Below, piece after piece: positions 54,970-64,000 of a DNA stretch of 64,000 nucleotides. The number at the start of each line of letters is the position of its first letter. Within the stretch, counting starts at the first letter, position 1. The notes under the pieces were generated by a model that saw nothing but the letters and a program-made list of their open reading frames with translations, did no database searches and was not told the DNA's origin. Location: assembly GCF_005047635.1 (NCBI RefSeq), contig NZ_SUKC01000004.1, positions 124,001 to 188,000 on the forward strand, in the 5' to 3' direction. The translations under genes and the position numbers were made by a program. This DNA comes from Arthrobacter sp. CAU 1506. Its GTDB lineage: Bacteria > Actinomycetota > Actinomycetes > Actinomycetales > Micrococcaceae.

Positions 54970-55046
54970 GGCGGTCCCGTTCGGGGGCCAGAGGGCCCGG
55001 CACCGCCTCTCGTCGCCACCCATCGGGTACCCCGGGCGAGCCGGTC

Positions 55047-56909
55047 ATGAGTGCCCGGCTGATCCTAAAGACCTTCGGACCGTTCCTGCGGCCGCAGTGG
55101 CTCGGGTGCGTGCTGGCCGCGTTGCTGGCAATTGCCGGCGCGGGTGTGGCGCTGCTCAAACCATGGCCGCTGAAGTACCTTTTCGACAAGGTACTGTTTC
55201 CCAGCGGTAGTCCGGCTCCCCAGAACGTGCAAACCATCCTTCTCCTCGTCATCGCTGCGTTGGGCGGCATCGCCATTCTGGACTCGCTGGTCAGCTCCGC
55301 GCGGAGCTACGTTCTCACGGTGGTCGGCGAACGTGTCGCAGCCTCCGTCCGGACGAAGCTGTACGACCGTCTCCAGCGGCTCCCGCTCCGCTACCACGAG
55401 CGGATGCCAACCGGTGAACTGACCACCCGCCTCACCGGAGACGTCGATAAAGTGCAGGCGCTGCTCACCGGAACGCTCGTGGACGCTTCGACGAATATCA
55501 TGACGCTGGCGGGCATGGCAGGGGTGCTGCTGATCCTTGACTGGCAGTTGAGTCTGGGGCTTCTGCTCACCCTGCCGCTGCTCCTGCTGACCGTCGCCGG
55601 TTTCCGCGCCCGTATCCGGGCTGTTGAGGAAAAATCCCGTGTAGTTGAGGGCGACATGGCCGCCGTGGCGCAGGAGGCGTTGGTGGCGATTAAACTCATC
55701 AAAGCCACGGGGAAGGAAGATCACGAGTCCCGGCGCTTCCGGGACCGTTCCAACGATTCTGTCGCCGCAGTGCTTCGCTCTGCGCGCACCAGCGCCGTCT
55801 TCGGAGCCGCGGTGGATGCTGTGGTGGCCACGGCCACGGCTGGTCTCATCTGGCTCGGCGCCCAGCGCGTACTGACGGGTGACCTTACCCCGGGCGATCT
55901 GGTGATCTTCACGTCGTACCTGCGTGACTTCTTCAGCCCAACGCGGGCCTTGTCTAAACTGCCGGCCCAGTTGACCCGGGCCGGTGTCCGCGCAGCACGC
56001 ATCGCGGACACTCTGCAACGCCCCCTGGAGCTGCAGGACAAGCCCGGGGCCCGTCCCGCGGCTCCGCCAAAGGAGAAGCTGAGCCTTGAGCGCGTAAGTT
56101 TCGCCTACACTGCAGACCGCCTCGTTTTGCGAAGCGTGGATTTGACCGTCCCCGTGGGCACCACTCTAGCTGTCGTCGGCCCCACGGGTGCGGGCAAATC
56201 GACGATCGCGGCCCTGATGTGCAGGCTTCAGGATCCCACCAGCGGCCGCGTCCTGCTCGACGACGCGGACTTACGCGACCTGACAGGCGAGAGCGTGCAC
56301 ACCCACGTCGGGCTCGTCACGCAGGAGGCATTGCTGTTCCGGGCGACGATCCGGGAGAACATTGCGTATGGGCGTCCTGACGCCTCACTGGACGAGATCA
56401 AGCGAGCCGCCCGTGCTGCCCTTGCCCATGACTTCGTGACAGCCCTCCCGCACGGCTACGACACGGTGCTGTCCGAGCGCGGGGCGACGCTGTCCGGAGG
56501 CCAAAGACAGCGGCTGGCGCTGGCACGCGCGGTCCTGCAGGACTGTCCGATCCTTGTTCTCGACGAGCCCACCACCGGCCTTGATGCCCGCTCCGAGCAT
56601 TCCGTGCTGCGCGCACTTCGCCAGGTCGCCTCCGGACGGACGTCAGTAATTATCACGCACCGGATGACCGCAGCAATGGCAGCCGACGATATCGTTGTCC
56701 TTGACGGCGGGCAGGTGGTGGAACACGGCACGCACCGCACACTCATAGCGGCGGGCGGACTCTACGCCGAGATGTGCCTGCTACAGGGCATCACAGGTCC
56801 ACGGCCGGTGCTGAAACGCAAGGGCGCCGGCTACAGACGCCCCGCTAACCCTCCCCGCGAAATCGAAGCGGACGAGCCCACTACCCATTTAGGGGAGTCC
56901 CGGCCATGA
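55047..56909 (+). CDS. ABC exporter, fused membrane and ATPase domains
   Basis: A 620-residue half-transporter. Six transmembrane helices occupy residues 15-300, beginning LILKTFGPFLRPQWLGCVLAALLAI. The nucleotide-binding domain has Walker A VGPTGAGKSTIAAL, the signature LSGGQRQRLALARAV, Walker B ILVLDEPTTGLDARS and the H-loop VIITHRMT. It is of the lipid/peptide/glycan exporter type and would act as a homodimer. The ATG at 55047 is preferred; the frame is open back into the previous gene. Its 3' end overlaps the next APH-fold gene by ATGA, so its cargo is probably made or modified by this locus. Confidence 0.88.
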   Translation: MSARLILKTFGPFLRPQWLGCVLAALLAIAGAGVALLKPWPLKYLFDKVLFPSGSPAPQNVQTILLLVIAALGGIAILDSLVSSARSYVLTVVGERVAASVRTKLYDRLQRLPLRYHERMPTGELTTRLTGDVDKVQALLTGTLVDASTNIMTLAGMAGVLLILDWQLSLGLLLTLPLLLLTVAGFRARIRAVEEKSRVVEGDMAAVAQEALVAIKLIKATGKEDHESRRFRDRSNDSVAAVLRSARTSAVFGAAVDAVVATATAGLIWLGAQRVLTGDLTPGDLVIFTSYLRDFFSPTRALSKLPAQLTRAGVRAARIADTLQRPLELQDKPGARPAAPPKEKLSLERVSFAYTADRLVLRSVDLTVPVGTTLAVVGPTGAGKSTIAALMCRLQDPTSGRVLLDDADLRDLTGESVHTHVGLVTQEALLFRATIRENIAYGRPDASLDEIKRAARAALAHDFVTALPHGYDTVLSERGATLSGGQRQRLALARAVLQDCPILVLDEPTTGLDARSEHSVLRALRQVASGRTSVIITHRMTAAMAADDIVVLDGGQVVEHGTHRTLIAAGGLYAEMCLLQGITGPRPVLKRKGAGYRRPANPPREIEADEPTTHLGESRP

Positions 56910-58123
56910 CGGAGCCTAGCTTCCAGCCAGTGCCGGGTCGCGTCGCGGGTTCCACCGGCGGCTCCGCGTCGGACCCCGCCTCCATTGGCGGCGTCGGCAA
57001 CGCGCCCTCCGGCAAGGCGGAGCCGGGTGCCGGCCTGACCGGCCGGCGGCTGCACAACTCGGTGCCCCGCCAAGACTGGCGCTTGACGGCGGCGGCGGAC
57101 GAACCACTGCTGTTCCGCGTGTTGGAGGCCGCGTACGACCTTGGCCGCTGGCGGGTGTGGCACCGCGCCAAAAGGGGTACCTCAAACCTCAGTTGGTTTG
57201 TCAGCACGGACGCGGGTGAGGTCGTGCTGCGCCGCTCGCACAACCTGAAGACGGTGGCGGGCGCACAGTTCGAGTGTTCGCTCATCGATCACCTGCGCCG
57301 CCACGGCTACCCGGCCCCGCCCATCCAGCGCAGCCGTGACGGCGCGATCTGTGTCCAAGTCGGGGGTGTCCTGCATACGGTCATGCACCTGATGCCCGGC
57401 CATGCTTTCGATCCCGGCAACACCGACCAACTGGCCGCCGCTGCGCAGGGTCTTGCCCGATACCACGCCATCGTGTCCAAGCTGACGCCGGCGGAGCAGG
57501 ACCGCTCCTCGGGCCTGGCTGCCCTTGGGCACATGGGCCAGGAGCATCTGTTCGCCGCGATCGACGTCGTGTCGCCACTGCTGGACGTCAACGCCGGAGC
57601 GGAGGTGCAGGAAGAAGCCCGCTATCTGGCCGGCAGAATGGAGCAACTGAACATCGGGCTCGGGCAGCGGCAGAAGGACCTAACCGCTCTGGCGATCCAC
57701 GGATCCTACGGCCAGTCGGCTCTGCTGTTCGACGGGGGCCTGCTGACCGGTGTGCTTGACTTCGACAGGTCAGCCCATGACCTGCTTACTCTGGATCTGG
57801 CCTATGCAGTGAGGTCATTCTGCCGCCAAGACCCGGTCGGCGGCCCCGGGGACGACATCGATAAAGACCTCTGCCGGACCTTCCTCCGGCATTACCGCAG
57901 CCACACCCCGCTGGCGGACACGGACTTGGCCGCCCTGCCGGAAGTCTTCCAAGCCCACCGGCTGATCAGGATCGCCAAGAAGTGCAACAACTTGCTGATC
58001 AAGCAGGTGATCGCGCCCCGGCAGCCCAAGGACGCCCACAGTTTCGCGCGGTTGCTGAAGCGCGAGGGCGCACTGGTGCGCTGGCTCACCGAAAATCCCA
58101 TCACCTTAGCGGAGGACGCATGA
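56906..58123 (+). CDS. APH-fold protein 2, catalytic Asp and Asn replaced
   Basis: A 405-residue protein with a 60-residue low-complexity N-terminus, then an APH/choline-kinase fold: FVSTDAGEVVLRRSHNL (N-lobe lysine position is Arg), LAAAAQGLARYHAIVSKL, and the catalytic loop LAIHGSYGQSALLFDGG. Where active kinases have HxDxxxxN this has H265, S267 and A272. The later metal motif GVLDFDRSAHD (D285) is kept. AGGGGAG lies before the ATG. It may be a pseudokinase or carbohydrate-binding scaffold. Four-nt overlaps join it to both neighbours. Confidence 0.82.
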   Translation: MTEPSFQPVPGRVAGSTGGSASDPASIGGVGNAPSGKAEPGAGLTGRRLHNSVPRQDWRLTAAADEPLLFRVLEAAYDLGRWRVWHRAKRGTSNLSWFVSTDAGEVVLRRSHNLKTVAGAQFECSLIDHLRRHGYPAPPIQRSRDGAICVQVGGVLHTVMHLMPGHAFDPGNTDQLAAAAQGLARYHAIVSKLTPAEQDRSSGLAALGHMGQEHLFAAIDVVSPLLDVNAGAEVQEEARYLAGRMEQLNIGLGQRQKDLTALAIHGSYGQSALLFDGGLLTGVLDFDRSAHDLLTLDLAYAVRSFCRQDPVGGPGDDIDKDLCRTFLRHYRSHTPLADTDLAALPEVFQAHRLIRIAKKCNNLLIKQVIAPRQPKDAHSFARLLKREGALVRWLTENPITLAEDA

Positions 58124-59154
58124 ACCGCACCGAAATCCGAGCCCAGAGCCGTCAAGTCAAAGAGGAACAGGTCAGCCGTGCAGCATGGGTCTGCACACCA
58201 GAGTTCCTTGACCGCTACATCCGCCCGCACCTCGGCGCTGCAGGCGCAGACGCCACGGCCGACGGCGGCACCTGGACCACAAACGTGATTCAGCTGGACG
58301 GCTCGGGGGCCGCCACGGTACAGGTCGAACTCGACGGCAGCGCCCCCGTCTTCGCCAAGCTGTTCCCCTTCGACGACGGACCTGCGGTGCACGCAAAACT
58401 GCAGACGATGCGTCACGCCGGGCTGGGAGCAGGGTCACCGTATCAGGTCGTCGAGCCCCTGGCCTGGTACGGGACAGAGAAGATCCTGCTGTGTCAGGGA
58501 GCCCCCGGCCGGCCGCTCTCGGCGCTGCTCGACGACGGCGCTGGACTCGTCGAGGGGTGCGCCCGTGCGGGAGCGTGGCTTGCCCACCTGCACGGCATGG
58601 AACCGCGGATCGGTGCCCCCCAATCCCTCCTGGTGACGGGGGAACTGACGAGCCTGGCCAAACGCCTCGCCAAAGTGGTGACCGAGCGCCCGGATTATAT
58701 CGATACGGCTCTGGGCATGCTCAGCCGCCTGGACGCCCTCAGCCACGACACCGTGGACGGCATCCTGGCACAAAGCCACGGGCAGTACCGCCCTATCCAT
58801 GTTTTCCTCACCGACGACACGGTCACCGTGATCGACCTCGACCGCAGCGCGCCGGCAGACCCCGCCCGCGACGTGGCCGAGTTCCTGCACCGGGTGCGCC
58901 AAGGCGTTCACGCTGCCACCGGCGACTTTTCCCGCGCCGATCAGCCATGCGCCGCGTTCCTCGACGCATACCGGGCGGCCGCCGGCGGTGAACGGCTGGC
59001 GAATTTGCGCTTCCACTGGGCGCGATACATCTTCCACAGCCTCAACCGGGAGATCAAGAGCGGCGAAGCTGACTGGCGGAACGGCGGTAACACCGCATTC
59101 CGGCACTACCGGGACGAGTTCTATCGGGTGGCGGAAGGACGGGCAGGAGCATGA
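58120..59154 (+). CDS. APH-fold protein 3, catalytic Asp and Asn replaced
   Basis: A 344-residue APH-fold protein starting MNRTEIRAQSRQVKEEQ, with GGAGG six bases before... the start ATG at 58120 (GGAGGACGCATG). The N-lobe has APVFAKLFPFDDG, keeping a lysine; the helix ARAGAWLAHLHGME leads to the loop ILAQSHGQYRPIHVFLTDD, where H220 is kept but Asp is Gln222 and Asn is His227. TVIDLDRSAPADPARD retains the metal aspartate D239. The frame opens earlier (57982) but that part lies in the preceding gene. The function is unknown; the catalytic loop argues against ordinary kinase chemistry. Confidence 0.82.
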   Translation: MNRTEIRAQSRQVKEEQVSRAAWVCTPEFLDRYIRPHLGAAGADATADGGTWTTNVIQLDGSGAATVQVELDGSAPVFAKLFPFDDGPAVHAKLQTMRHAGLGAGSPYQVVEPLAWYGTEKILLCQGAPGRPLSALLDDGAGLVEGCARAGAWLAHLHGMEPRIGAPQSLLVTGELTSLAKRLAKVVTERPDYIDTALGMLSRLDALSHDTVDGILAQSHGQYRPIHVFLTDDTVTVIDLDRSAPADPARDVAEFLHRVRQGVHAATGDFSRADQPCAAFLDAYRAAAGGERLANLRFHWARYIFHSLNREIKSGEADWRNGGNTAFRHYRDEFYRVAEGRAGA

Positions 59155-60188
59155 CGCCCTCTGTGAGCATGCTGCTGGACCGTGCCGGGCAGGAGTTCCC
59201 GCTGGCCGAGCTCGCGAATTTATGGCCCCTGGGCGGCTGGACGTCCGTTACGCCGGTCACAGGCGGCAAAAACGAGCACCTGCGCGTCACCGCCGGAAAC
59301 GGCATCCACTACCTGCGCCGCTCGTACCGGTCCAAACCGCATGAGGAACTCACCCGTCAGTTGTATTTGATGCGGCTGCTCCGGGACAGGGGATTCCCGG
59401 CACCGGAGGTGGTGCCCGCCTGCTCCGGAGAGAATCACGTCGACCTTGCCGGTCGTCTGTGGATTGCTACCCGGGCCGTCGAGGGGACGCCGTTCGACAA
59501 CGAGTCGCCGGCCCATGTGCGCGCCTTGGGACAGACGCTCGCAAGGTACCACCAGATCGTTGCCGACCTGCCCGCTGTGGTGATCGAGCCGCCGGTACTC
59601 ATCGAGTTGCGCAGGCTGAGCAAGGAAGAGGGGGTGGATCCGTCACTGCGTGCCCGGACGGCGCACTTGGTGGAGCGGCTGACCTGCCTGTTGCCGGGCC
59701 TGCCCCGGGTGGTGGTGCACGGCGGCGCCCGGCGCGGCAGTCTCATCTTCAACGGCGATCAGCTGGCAGGAGTTCTGGATTTCGACAGTTCCCACCCGGA
59801 CGTGCGGGTTCTCGATCTTGCGGTCGCCGTCCATGATGTCAGCAAGGTGTACACGAGCCAGGGGCAGGAGGACCACAAAGTGGCGCTCAACCTCAACCGG
59901 GTTACCGACCTGTTGGCCGCCTATAGCCGGGAGATGCGGCCGACGGCTGCCGAGGTGGAGGCGCTGCCGCTGCTGCTGGAGGCCAAACGCCTGAAGCGGG
60001 ACCTGGGGCGCCGCAGCCGGGCCCGGAGCGGAGAAGCCCTCTCCGAAAACGATCATGCAAAGATCCGGCTGGAAGACCAGCGGCTCGCCTGGCTTGACGG
60101 GCATCGGGACGCTCTGTTGGCCGCCTGCGACAGTGCGCTAGCACGGGTCCCCGAGTCATCCCAGGCACGCCCTCGCGAAATCCGCTAG
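59151..60188 (+). CDS. APH-fold protein 4, catalytic Asp and Asn replaced
   Basis: A 345-residue APH-fold protein, last in the operon. The N-lobe has VTGGKNEHLRVTAGNGIHYLRRSYR with Arg at the usual lysine; ALGQTLARYHQIVADL precedes the loop RVVVHGGARRGSLIFNGD, where H190 is kept, Asp is Gly192 and Asn is Ser197. GVLDFDSSHPDVRVLDLA keeps the D-x-D motif (D210). GCAGGAGC precedes the ATG, which overlaps the previous stop by 4 nt. No terminator with a T-tract follows before the decayed aldehyde dehydrogenase. Confidence 0.82.
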   Translation: MTPSVSMLLDRAGQEFPLAELANLWPLGGWTSVTPVTGGKNEHLRVTAGNGIHYLRRSYRSKPHEELTRQLYLMRLLRDRGFPAPEVVPACSGENHVDLAGRLWIATRAVEGTPFDNESPAHVRALGQTLARYHQIVADLPAVVIEPPVLIELRRLSKEEGVDPSLRARTAHLVERLTCLLPGLPRVVVHGGARRGSLIFNGDQLAGVLDFDSSHPDVRVLDLAVAVHDVSKVYTSQGQEDHKVALNLNRVTDLLAAYSREMRPTAAEVEALPLLLEAKRLKRDLGRRSRARSGEALSENDHAKIRLEDQRLAWLDGHRDALLAACDSALARVPESSQARPREIR

Positions 60189-60269
60189 TGACAGATTTCT
60201 GGTTGGGTGACTAGTTGTGTGACGTCATCCACCTTGACAGTTAGGTTCCCTCTGCCCGTCTCATAGGGT

Positions 60270-60655
60270 TTAGCCGGCGATGACCTGCGGCGAGCCGAGC
60301 TGCTTGAGGCCCTCGACGCCGAACTCCCGGCCGCAGCCGGACTGCTTGGCACCGCCGAACGGCACGCGCGGGTCGATCGCACCGTGCTTGTTGATCCAGA
60401 CCGTGCCGGCCTCGATCCGGGCCGCTACCTCGCGGGCCTTGGCCGGCTCGGAAGGCCAGACCGAGGCACCCAGGCCCACCTTGAGTCCGTTGCCATCTGC
60501 ACGGCCTCATCCACCGTGGAGTACTTGATGACCGGCAGCGCCGGACCGAACTGCTACTCGGCCACCAGCGTGGCCGGGTAGAAGCTGCCGGCCTGGCCCT
60601 CCCCCGGGTTACCGCCGGTCAGCACGCGGGCACCGGAATCCTGCGCGGCCTGTCA
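60270..60655 (-). pseudogene. Aldehyde dehydrogenase remnant
   Basis: On the minus strand, the segment reads SGARVLTGGNPGEGQAGSF, then YPATLVAE, an in-frame TAG at about 60567, then QFGPALPVIKYSTVDEAVQMA. A one-base deletion near 60497 follows, and the sense continues in another frame as VGLGASVWPSEPAKAREVAARI, EAGTVWINKHG, VPFGGAKQSGCGREFG and LGSPQVIAG with a natural stop at 60270. This is the C-terminal third of a NAD-dependent aldehyde dehydrogenase (betaine/aminobutyraldehyde type). The catalytic Cys region and N-terminus are missing. Confidence 0.8.
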
Positions 60656-61027
60656 GGATCCGGAACTTCTCAGGTTTGCGGACATTCTCAAGCGGGACTT
60701 TATTGATAAGGGTCGAATGGGACGAGCCACCGGAAGCAGGTTCTACGACTACGCGTAGTCCCGACGGGACCGGCCTGTCTGAGCGATGTTCAAAAGTCTT
60801 GTTGTTCAAACAGGTCGGCGTTTCACGGCGAGGAGGGGACCTGCGACGAGGACTGTAGTTGCCAGGCCATTTGGTCCCAAGGACCATTCCGCTCCCCGCG
60901 TTGACGCGGCGGCACGAGCCCGGCCATATCTTCCCGTGGTCAAACTAAAGGAGATTCATTCGACAGCTGCGACCTCGATGTTGCGCAACGGCGTGCGGCG
61001 GGCCGGCCGGAGCCGTACGGTAGCCGG
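60656..61027. other. Intergenic region, no intact gene seen
   Basis: About 370 bases between the aldehyde dehydrogenase remnant and the next gene. The minus-strand reading LINKVPLENVRKPEKF near 60670-60715 looks like a protein tail but was not assigned. TGGTCC-CAA-GGACCA near 60874-60888 is a short palindrome. The last 100 bases presumably hold the promoter of the following gene. Confidence 0.35.
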
Positions 61028-61678
61028 ATGGAACGCTTTACGGGGTTCATCACGGGTCTGGGCACCAGCGCGGGTCGCAGGCTGGTGGTCGGGCACTGGG
61101 TGGACTCGCCGCTCGGCCCCTTCACGGACGTCATGACCGAGGACCGCGACGGGCTGCGGACGCTGCTGGCCCCTAACCGGGCGGTCGCCGACTATGTGTC
61201 CGCGACCTACCGCTTCGACGAGGTGGTGGTGGCGCCGCTGGACGCCAGCCTGAGTCCCGCCGGGGAACGGAGGGCGGAACCGGGGAACGAACCTTGGACC
61301 GCCGCACTGATCCTCCGCGTTAACGGCGGCCCGCTGGAGCTGCGCGCTGAACTTGGCCCCGTGACAGCGCTGGGCTGGATCCTGCAATTGGTCCCCGCCC
61401 GGATCGCCGTCCACCCGGCGTGGCTGACAGCCGTGAACCGCGCCGCGGGCATCCTGCTCCCGGGTGTGTCCACCGCTGGCTCCGCCGGAAGCGGACGTCG
61501 GGAATACTATGGCGTGCGCTCCATCCGTGGCGTCGAGCGCGCGGAGGCGAGCTGGAACGGGGCCGGCCTCGGGCCCCTCACGCCAGTGGATCCGCCCGTG
61601 CACTTCGGCTTCAGTTCCGTCCCCCGCACGCCGCAGGCCGTGGCCGTTACGACGACGATCCTCTCTGCCCGCCGCTGA
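61028..61678 (+). CDS. Conserved hypothetical protein
   Basis: A 216-residue protein beginning MERFTGFITGLGTSAGRRLVVGHW. It contains DSPLGPFTDVMTEDRDGLRTLLAP and ADYVSATYRFDEVVV, then a region of mixed beta strands, ending GFSSVPRTPQAVAVTTTILSA. No signal peptide or membrane helix is seen. The opening and the phrase GPFTDVMTE are of a type seen as uncharacterised proteins in Micrococcaceae, but no function is known to me. The ribosome site is weak (GTAGCCGG). Confidence 0.7.
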   Translation: MERFTGFITGLGTSAGRRLVVGHWVDSPLGPFTDVMTEDRDGLRTLLAPNRAVADYVSATYRFDEVVVAPLDASLSPAGERRAEPGNEPWTAALILRVNGGPLELRAELGPVTALGWILQLVPARIAVHPAWLTAVNRAAGILLPGVSTAGSAGSGRREYYGVRSIRGVERAEASWNGAGLGPLTPVDPPVHFGFSSVPRTPQAVAVTTTILSARR

Positions 61679-61835
61679 GGCGGGACCGGTTGCGGAAGGG
61701 TTGGTGGCGTTCGTCGTCGACGGGGCCACGGCGCTGCTTTCGCTTACGTCGTCGCCGCTGCCGCCCCGACAACCGTCGGACCTCCCGACGGCTCTAGGCC
61801 GCCGGGAGGAGACAATGGCAGAGGCTAGTCACGAC

Positions 61836-61853
61836 CGACGACGATCGTCGTCG
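61836..61853. terminator. Perfect 18-bp palindrome beside the nrdF stop
   Basis: CGACGACGATCGTCGTCG reads the same on both strands and lies 2 nt beyond the nrdF stop codon. With no loop bases it would form at best a 7-bp hairpin in RNA; it could also be a protein-binding palindrome. No T-tract follows on the nrdF strand. Confidence 0.4.
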
Positions 61854-61855
61854 AC

Positions 61856-62995
<1,140 letters not shown>

Positions 62996-64000
62996 CTACA
63001 GCATGCAGCTGACGCAGCCTTCCACTTCGGTTCCTTCCAGCGCGAGCTGGCGGAGACGGATGTAGTAGATGGTCTTGATGCCCTTGCGCCACGCGTAGAT
63101 CTGCGCCTTGTTGATGTCGCGGGTGGTGGCGGTGTCCTTGAAGAACAGCGTCAGCGACAGGCCCTGGTCCACGTGCTGGGTAGCGGCCGCGTAGGTGTCG
63201 ATGATCTTCTCGTAGCCGATCTCGTACGCATCCTGGTAGTACTCCAGGTTGTCGTTGGTCAGGTACGGGGCCGGGTAGTACACGCGGCCCAGCTTCCCTT
63301 CCTTGCGGATCTCGATCTTGGACGCCACCGGGTGGATCGAGGAGGTGGAGTTGTTGATGTAGGAGATCGAGCCGGTCGGCGGCACGGCCTGCAGGTTCTG
63401 GTTGTAGATGCCGTGCTCCATCACCGAAGCCTTCAGCTCCCGCCAGTCGTCCTGGCTGGGGATGTCCACGTTGGCGAACAGTTCCTTGACCCGCTCGGTC
63501 TTCGGCAGCCACTCCTGCTCGGTGTACTTGTCGAAGAACTCGCCCGAGGCGTACTTGGACTTCTCGAAGCCGCCGAAGGTCTGGCGGTGTTCGATCGCCA
63601 GCTTGTTCGAAGCCCGCAGGGCGTGGAACAGCACCGTGTAGAAGTAGATGTTGGTGAAGTCCAGGCCCTCTTCGGAACCGTAGTGGACCCGTTCGCGGGC
63701 CAGGTAGCCGTGCAGGTTCATCTGGCCCAGGCCGATGGCGTGCGACTGCAGGTTGCCTTCGGCGATCGAGGGCACCGAGTTGATGTAGGACATGTCCGAC
63801 ACCGCGGTCAACGCCCGGATGGCGGTCTCGATGGAGGTGCCGAAGTCGGGCGAGTCCATGGTCTTGGCGATGTTCATCGACCCGAGGTTGCAGGAGATGT
63901 CCTTGCCGATCTCGGAGTAGGTCAGGTCCTCGTTGTACAGCGACGGCGAGGAAACCTGCAGGATCTCCGAGCACAGGTTGGACATGATGACCTTGCCGTC
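62996..64000 (-). CDS. nrdE: Ribonucleotide reductase class Ib alpha subunit, N-terminus cut by window edge
   Basis: The last 334 residues of NrdE, the catalytic subunit. Visible are [21 protein letters not shown] with an active-site cysteine, [20 protein letters not shown], the radical/active-site loop region [18 protein letters not shown], and the C-terminal redox pair in EGCVSCML, which is re-reduced by NrdH. The frame is open through base 64000, so about 370-390 residues lie outside. The stop is at 62996. Confidence 0.95.
   Translation of the reverse strand, partial: DGKVIMSNLCSEILQVSSPSLYNEDLTYSEIGKDISCNLGSMNIAKTMDSPDFGTSIETAIRALTAVSDMSYINSVPSIAEGNLQSHAIGLGQMNLHGYLARERVHYGSEEGLDFTNIYFYTVLFHALRASNKLAIEHRQTFGGFEKSKYASGEFFDKYTEQEWLPKTERVKELFANVDIPSQDDWRELKASVMEHGIYNQNLQAVPPTGSISYINNSTSSIHPVASKIEIRKEGKLGRVYYPAPYLTNDNLEYYQDAYEIGYEKIIDTYAAATQHVDQGLSLTLFFKDTATTRDINKAQIYAWRKGIKTIYYIRLRQLALEGTEVEGCVSCML

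Noticed and set aside
60234-60265. TTGACA at 60234 as a -35 promoter element
   Set aside because: No acceptable -10 hexamer lies 16-18 nt downstream, and only a pseudogene follows on the opposite strand.
60874-60888. TGGTCC-CAA-GGACCA palindrome as a dormancy-box relative
   Set aside because: The half sites and spacing do not match the GGGACT-type box, and no dormancy-type gene lies downstream.

Overview
The window is high-GC DNA from an actinomycete. It carries mycothiol-linked genes (mycoredoxin, S-(hydroxymethyl)mycothiol dehydrogenase), DnaE2, a DUF222/HNH protein, class Ib ribonucleotide reductase and a wax-ester synthase family gene. An Arthrobacter-like member of the Micrococcaceae is the best guess; this is inferred from gene content and no search was run. 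Most genes have Shine-Dalgarno sites, and many operons use 4-nt ATGA overlaps.

Layout. 1-17.5 kb is mostly housekeeping: 5' part of thrS, a DUF222/HNH protein, an SOS-boxed DUF6504-dnaE2 unit, an SRPBCC protein, an SRAP peptidase, mycoredoxin, the mycothiol-dependent formaldehyde dehydrogenase with an MBL hydrolase, DUF4262, moaA, a lipoate-ligase-like protein, a small P-loop kinase, DUF1992 and RNase Z. 17.5-34.3 kb is a stress/energy region: Hsp20, an alcohol dehydrogenase overlapping a HAD-GH65 fusion, two P-type ATPases, PEP synthase, a PPOX-like protein, a cupin, a GH15 glucoamylase/trehalase-like enzyme and a SHOCT/DUF6325 pair. Its content recalls the mycobacterial dormancy (DosR) gene set. 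34.5-45.6 kb has a large LuxR-type ATPase regulator, a flavin/iron-sulfur electron-transfer operon (ferredoxin, NuoF-like, ferric-reductase-like membrane protein, ApbE, small anchored protein), another alcohol dehydrogenase, a WS/DGAT enzyme and a multicopper oxidase. 45.7-49.3 kb is metal and arsenic resistance: cadI/arsI, arsR-aquaporin-arsC, and an SmtB-type repressor with a His-rich CDF exporter.

50.1-60.2 kb holds the most unusual locus: a broken ATP-grasp gene, a GT5 glycogen-synthase/GH57 fusion split by an apparent one-base frameshift, an APH-fold kinase, an ABC exporter, and three more APH-fold proteins. The first APH protein keeps the catalytic HGD...N loop. The other three have all lost both the Asp and the Asn of that loop but keep the later D-x-D metal motif. 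The junctions between the fusion, the kinases and the exporter's downstream neighbour are 4-nt overlaps. The locus lies between decayed remnants of a GMC (choline-dehydrogenase-type) oxidoreductase and an aldehyde dehydrogenase, both on the opposite strand, which suggests insertion into an old dehydrogenase pair.

61-64 kb returns to housekeeping, with nrdF and the 3' part of nrdE running off the right edge. No tRNA, rRNA, CRISPR array or intact insertion sequence was recognised.
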